Assembly: GCA_964498075.1 (NCBI GenBank)
Contig: CAZCGA010000103.1
Location: 1-24,115, forward strand
Source: CAZCGA01 sp964498075
GTDB lineage: Bacteria > Desulfobacterota > Binatia > HRBIN30
Direction of reading: 5' to 3'
DNA: 24,115 nt
The stretch's first letter is position 1; each line of letters begins with the position of its first letter. The position numbers and the translations under genes were made by a program. This document shows positions 22,006 to 24,115 of the stretch, piece after piece. The notes under the pieces were generated by a model. It worked only from the letters and a program-made list of their open reading frames with translations. It did not search any database and was not told where the DNA came from.

Positions 22006-22275
22006 ATGCCGATCCTGTCCATGTTCTACGGCATCGTGGTGCGAATGTACTTCTTCGACGACAAGCAACACCACGCTCCCCACGTCCATGCGGAGTGTTC
22101 TGGGGACGAAGCTGTCTTCGCGATTCTGACGGGAGAAGTGCTGGCTGGTCGCCTGCCGTCTGGAAAGACGCGGCTCGTCCAGGCGTGGATCGAGATACAC
22201 CGCGACGAACTCCTGGCTGATTGGCAGTTGGCTGTGAACGGCGAGGAGGTCCTTAAGATCGACCCGTTGAAGTAG
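22006..22275 (+). CDS. DUF4160 domain protein
   Basis: An 89-residue protein that is all DUF4160. MPILSMFYGIVVRMYFFDDKQHHAPHVHAE has the diagnostic F-D-D-x-x-HxxPHxH, then AVFAILTGEVLAGRLPSGKTRLVQAWIEIHRDELLADW (both by position). DUF4160 is almost always found next to DUF2442, as here, eight bases before it. The pair is suspected to be a toxin-antitoxin-like system, but I know of no proven activity. Such pairs are common in integron cassettes, where they are thought to stabilise the array. ATG 22006 has a GGAAGA site upstream. The cassette starts at the attC 6 boundary 45 bases before. Confidence 0.93.
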   Translation: MPILSMFYGIVVRMYFFDDKQHHAPHVHAECSGDEAVFAILTGEVLAGRLPSGKTRLVQAWIEIHRDELLADWQLAVNGEEVLKIDPLK

Positions 22276-22283
22276 GAGGGTGA

Positions 22284-22568
22284 ATGAATCCACACGTGAA
22301 ATCCGTCCGAGCGCTGGACGACTATGAGTTGGAGGTTTCGTTTGACAACGACGAGTCACGGCGGTTCGACGTCAAGCCCTACCTTGGTCGCGGCACCTTT
22401 GTCCGGCTCCGCGACCGAGATGCATTTCGGACAGTAAGGGTCGTTGCAGGGTCCGTGGAGTGGGCGAACGGCCTCGACCTCAGCTACGACACCCTGTACG
22501 TCGAAGGGCGACCGCTCCCAGCAACGACACGCAAAGCCGAACCGAGCAATCCAGCGGACGCGCGATAA
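22284..22568 (+). CDS. DUF2442 domain protein
   Basis: A 94-residue protein with the complete DUF2442 pattern: VKSVRALDDYELEVSFDNDESRRFDVKPYL, then FVRLRDRDAFRTVRV and SVEWANGLDLSYDTLYVEG (by position). It partners the DUF4160 protein just upstream. AGGAGG at 22274-22279 lies inside the end of that gene and serves the ATG at 22284. The family normally ends near YVEGRPL. The last ~11 residues here (KAEPSNPADAR) are encoded by the attC that follows. Probably cytosolic. The pair may act as a toxin-antitoxin module, inferred from context only. Confidence 0.92.
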   Translation: MNPHVKSVRALDDYELEVSFDNDESRRFDVKPYLGRGTFVRLRDRDAFRTVRVVAGSVEWANGLDLSYDTLYVEGRPLPATTRKAEPSNPADAR

Positions 22569-22600
22569 GGCCGCGCGCCGTTGATTGCCGGGCGCTAGGG
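22536..22600 (+). other. attC site 7, core mutated
   Basis: R'' GCCGAAC (22536-22542). The stem CAATCCAGCGGACGCGCG pairs with CGCGCGCCGTTGATTG with extra-helical bases on the 5' side. The expected R' GTTAGGC appears as GCTAGGG (22594-22600), so the GTT cut triplet is lost. At 65 bases it is a short site. Confidence 0.6.
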
Positions 22601-22646
22601 TTGCGTTCATGGCCGCGGGCACGGCGAGCACATTGGGGATGACGAC

Positions 22647-23411
22647 GTGAGCGAGTACGAAGTACGCATCACCGAACAGGGAACGACCCGCAGCAGCCAC
22701 TATGCCCGGCAACAGGATGCGTATGACGCAGCGATGGGCGAAGTTCGTGCGCGGCGCAGTCGGGGTATAGCGATGTCGCCCAATCCGCCGTGGGCGAAAG
22801 GAACACCAACATTCCGGACTTGGGAAGGTACCGATGGCAGCGGTCAGCTATGCCGGGTGCAAGTCGTTGATCGAAGAGCCGAGGGCGTCGCTCAGAACGA
22901 CATCGCTGCCGATCCAATCGATGTTGAGGCCCAGGACCTTTCGGATAACGAGTTGCGGAGCGCAATTCGCGGGGGTCGTCTGCGCTTCGGAATGGTCGAT
23001 GTATTGGGCGTGATCGACACGTCTACTTCGGTAGGCGAGAGTCGGCGGCGAAAAGGACAGGCACAACTGAGACAGCTCACACTTGAGAATTATCGATTCA
23101 GGTGTGCCCTCTGCGACGTCAGTGATCAAAATCTGCTCGTGGCGAGCCATGTAATCGGCTGGGCCGAACGTCCCGAGACCCGCGGCGACCTCAGAAATGT
23201 CATATGCCTGTGCCGCTTCCACGACGCGCTTTTCGAGACTGGGTACTGGTCGCTCAGCGACGACCTACGCGTCCTCACACGACCAGGGATCGACAGCTCC
23301 ACAATCCTGGGGCTTCTAGCGCCAGATTGTTCGTTCCGTCAACCCGCCGGCTTCTCACCAGCCCCGGACTACGTTGACCATCATCGGGCCAATCATGGCT
23401 ACAAACGTTAG
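22647..23411 (+). CDS. HNH_2-type endonuclease-like protein with an unknown N-terminal domain
   Basis: A 254-residue protein. Residues 150-203 are an HNH_2 (PF13391) domain: YRFRCALCDVSDQNLLVASHVIGWAERP with CxxC 153/156 and His 168, then DLRNVICLCRFHDALFETGYWSL with Asn 184 and His 192 (by position). The 145-residue N-terminal part has no recognised domain; it begins with a possible small alpha/beta unit (YEVRITEQGTTRSSHYARQQDAYDAAM). HNH_2 proteins are often restriction or abortive-infection type nucleases, so a defence role is possible. GTG 22647 follows GGGGA and begins the cassette after attC 7. The stop lies 11 bases before attC 8. Confidence 0.87.
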   Translation: MSEYEVRITEQGTTRSSHYARQQDAYDAAMGEVRARRSRGIAMSPNPPWAKGTPTFRTWEGTDGSGQLCRVQVVDRRAEGVAQNDIAADPIDVEAQDLSDNELRSAIRGGRLRFGMVDVLGVIDTSTSVGESRRRKGQAQLRQLTLENYRFRCALCDVSDQNLLVASHVIGWAERPETRGDLRNVICLCRFHDALFETGYWSLSDDLRVLTRPGIDSSTILGLLAPDCSFRQPAGFSPAPDYVDHHRANHGYKR

Positions 23412-23421
23412 AGACGGGCGA

Positions 23422-23492
23422 ACCAAACCGGCCAGTCGGCGCTCCAGGCGACGGCGAAGAGCACGCCGCGCCTGAGCGCCAAGGCGTTAAGC
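23422..23492 (+). other. attC site 8
   Basis: The stem GGCGCTCcAGGCGaCGGCG pairs perfectly with CGCCGCGCCTGAGCGCC apart from two extra-helical bases, both in the 5' arm. R' is GTTAAGC (23486-23492). R'' is probably ACCAAAC (23422-23428), less exact. Confidence 0.8.
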
Positions 23493-23920
23493 CAGGTGCG
23501 GCGCGGGTCCGCAAATTGTCTTGTCGCTACTTGGAGGGGGTGTCCATGCACTACGCAAGGCTTCTCGTGCTCGTCGTCGCGACGCAGGCGCTCGGTTGCG
23601 CGTCCACCATTCTGCTGAACTACTCGCTCCTCTCTACGCGGAGCGTCGACCTCTCCCGTACTCCAACCCTCGAACAACGCGCGATACGCACCAGCGGGGA
23701 GGACAAGACCCGGACCGTCACCATCATTCCAATCGGAACCCTTTCCCTGCAGGAAGCGATCGACAATGCCCTCAGCTCCGTTCCGGGCTGCGTGGCGCTC
23801 AAGGACGGCACCATCAAGTTGGAATACGGGGGCCTTCCGTTTGTCTACCTTGAGAGTAGGATCATCGTCGAAGGATTCCCGATCATCGATCCTGAGTTGG
23901 CCGGAAAGGCAGGGCGGTGA
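23486..23920 (+). repeat. Duplicated lipoprotein cassette, copy 2
   Basis: Twin of 21102-21538, beginning at the same CGTTAAGCCAGG attC core and with the same TTGGAGGGGG-type ribosome binding site. The sequence after the stop codon is unlike that of copy 1: no IntI fragment follows. Confidence 0.85.
23546..23920 (+). CDS. Small cassette-borne lipoprotein, copy 2
   Basis: A 124-residue lipoprotein nearly the same as the one at 21164: same signal peptide and lipobox Cys 18, and one residue changed (Lys 121 for Glu). By eye six bases differ over the gene, five of them silent. GGAGGGGG precedes ATG 23546. The in-frame GTG/ATG-like starts further up run into the attC and are rejected. It is the first gene after attC 8. 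It is followed after 42 bases by a methyltransferase gene on the same strand, with no visible attC between them. Confidence 0.85.
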   Translation: MHYARLLVLVVATQALGCASTILLNYSLLSTRSVDLSRTPTLEQRAIRTSGEDKTRTVTIIPIGTLSLQEAIDNALSSVPGCVALKDGTIKLEYGGLPFVYLESRIIVEGFPIIDPELAGKAGR

Positions 23921-23962
23921 AGCACGCATTCGCACCGTGCCGCGAGAGAGGATGCATGCGCC

Positions 23963-24115
23963 GTGAACGAGATTGCCGCCGCGCGCCGGCGCTACGCTGA
24001 GGACTTGCGGCACAGGGTGCACGTGAGATCCGAGGCGCTGGTCCAGGCGTTCGCCATCGTGCCGCGCGAGCAGTACCTCGGGCCGGGGCCGTGGAAGATC
24101 ATAGAAGCATTGCCC
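23963..24115 (+). CDS. Protein-L-isoaspartate O-methyltransferase-like protein, N-terminal part
   Basis: Partial gene at the right edge, 51 codons. GTG 23963 gives VNEIAAARRRYAEDLRHRVHV, then EALVQAFAIVPREQYLGPGPWKI (by position). The pattern 'v.aFa.VPRE.ylgPgPW' is the N-terminal signature of PCMT-like methyltransferases, before the SAM-binding motif. ATG codons just upstream are out of frame, so GTG is the best start, with GAGAGGA about ten bases before. Too short to be sure of the function. It is not clear whether it is still inside the cassette array or marks its right flank. Confidence 0.65.
   Translation, partial: MNEIAAARRRYAEDLRHRVHVRSEALVQAFAIVPREQYLGPGPWKIIEALP

Larger units (their letters stand above)
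16918..23492 (+). mobile_element. Integron gene-cassette array without an intact integrase (CALIN-like)
   Basis: A run of small plus-strand genes, each followed by an attC-type palindrome with RYYYAAC and GTTRRRY-like ends. Sites seen by eye: 16918-17015, 18112-18204, 19568-19656, 21011-21108, 21864-21961, 22536-22600 (mutated core) and 23422-23492. Weaker boundaries are at 19172-19178 and 20134-20140. Site lengths (65-98 bases) and the unpaired bases in one arm fit attC sites. The cassettes differ from each other in attC sequence, which suggests varied origins. No complete intI or attI is in the window; it may lie to the right or be lost. The array may continue past 23492. Confidence 0.78.

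Noticed and set aside
1..24115. tRNA, rRNA, CRISPR arrays, known riboswitches
   Set aside because: No cloverleaf-like segments, rRNA blocks or regularly spaced short repeats were seen by eye on either strand. A covariance-model scan would be needed to be certain.

Overview
The window looks like a piece of chromosome from a GC-rich, Gram-negative-type bacterium. It has lipoprotein signal peptides and strong Shine-Dalgarno sites, and it resembles uncultured Desulfobacterota, Binatota or Acidobacteriota-like genomes. Taxonomy cannot be fixed from this sequence alone. No rRNA, tRNA or CRISPR array was seen.

(1) Bases 1-4199 hold housekeeping and metabolic genes: the 5' part of an S41/CtpA-type protease (-), an unrecognised 196-residue protein (+), a minus-strand series of a UlaG-like metallo-hydrolase, a small HTH protein and a PmtA-like methyltransferase, then a luciferase-like oxidoreductase (+).

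(2) Bases 4212-12161 form a minus-strand modification locus. It has two 'NTP_transf_5' nucleotidyltransferase-like proteins, an HPr-kinase-like P-loop protein, a PqqD/RRE protein, two tandem GT4 glycosyltransferases and one GT2 glycosyltransferase. A plus-strand HD-like gene sits in the middle. The kinase + nucleotidyltransferase + PqqD set matches the tailoring genes of phosphorylated lasso peptides (paeninodin type). However, no cyclase, transglutaminase-like protease or separate precursor is present. Instead, the PqqD protein carries a C-terminal tail with a YxxPxL leader-like motif and a short proline-rich end. I consider this the best candidate for an undescribed system. Two collapsed gene remnants lie in the gaps: a GT2 3' end and an epimerase reduced to its two ends. 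They show that the locus has been eroding or rearranging.

(3) Bases 12285-16194 hold plus-strand genes for a MATE exporter, an overlapping RNase Z-like metallo-hydrolase and a TPR lipoprotein. A palindromic repeat follows.

(4) Bases about 16575-24115 are an integron-type gene-cassette array with no intact integrase in view (CALIN-like). I can fold at least seven attC sites by eye, all in the same orientation, with nearly all genes on the plus strand. The cassettes carry an O-methyltransferase, a second methyltransferase, a frameshifted HNH protein, an orphan ORF pair, an endonuclease/exonuclease/phosphatase protein, a small lipoprotein (present twice and almost identical), a DUF4160-DUF2442 pair and an HNH_2 protein. 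Two decayed fragments of an integron integrase (IntI) sit in the array. Each is followed by the same attC type, as if an integrase fragment has been carried as a cassette. A truncated protein-L-isoaspartate-methyltransferase-like gene runs off the right end.
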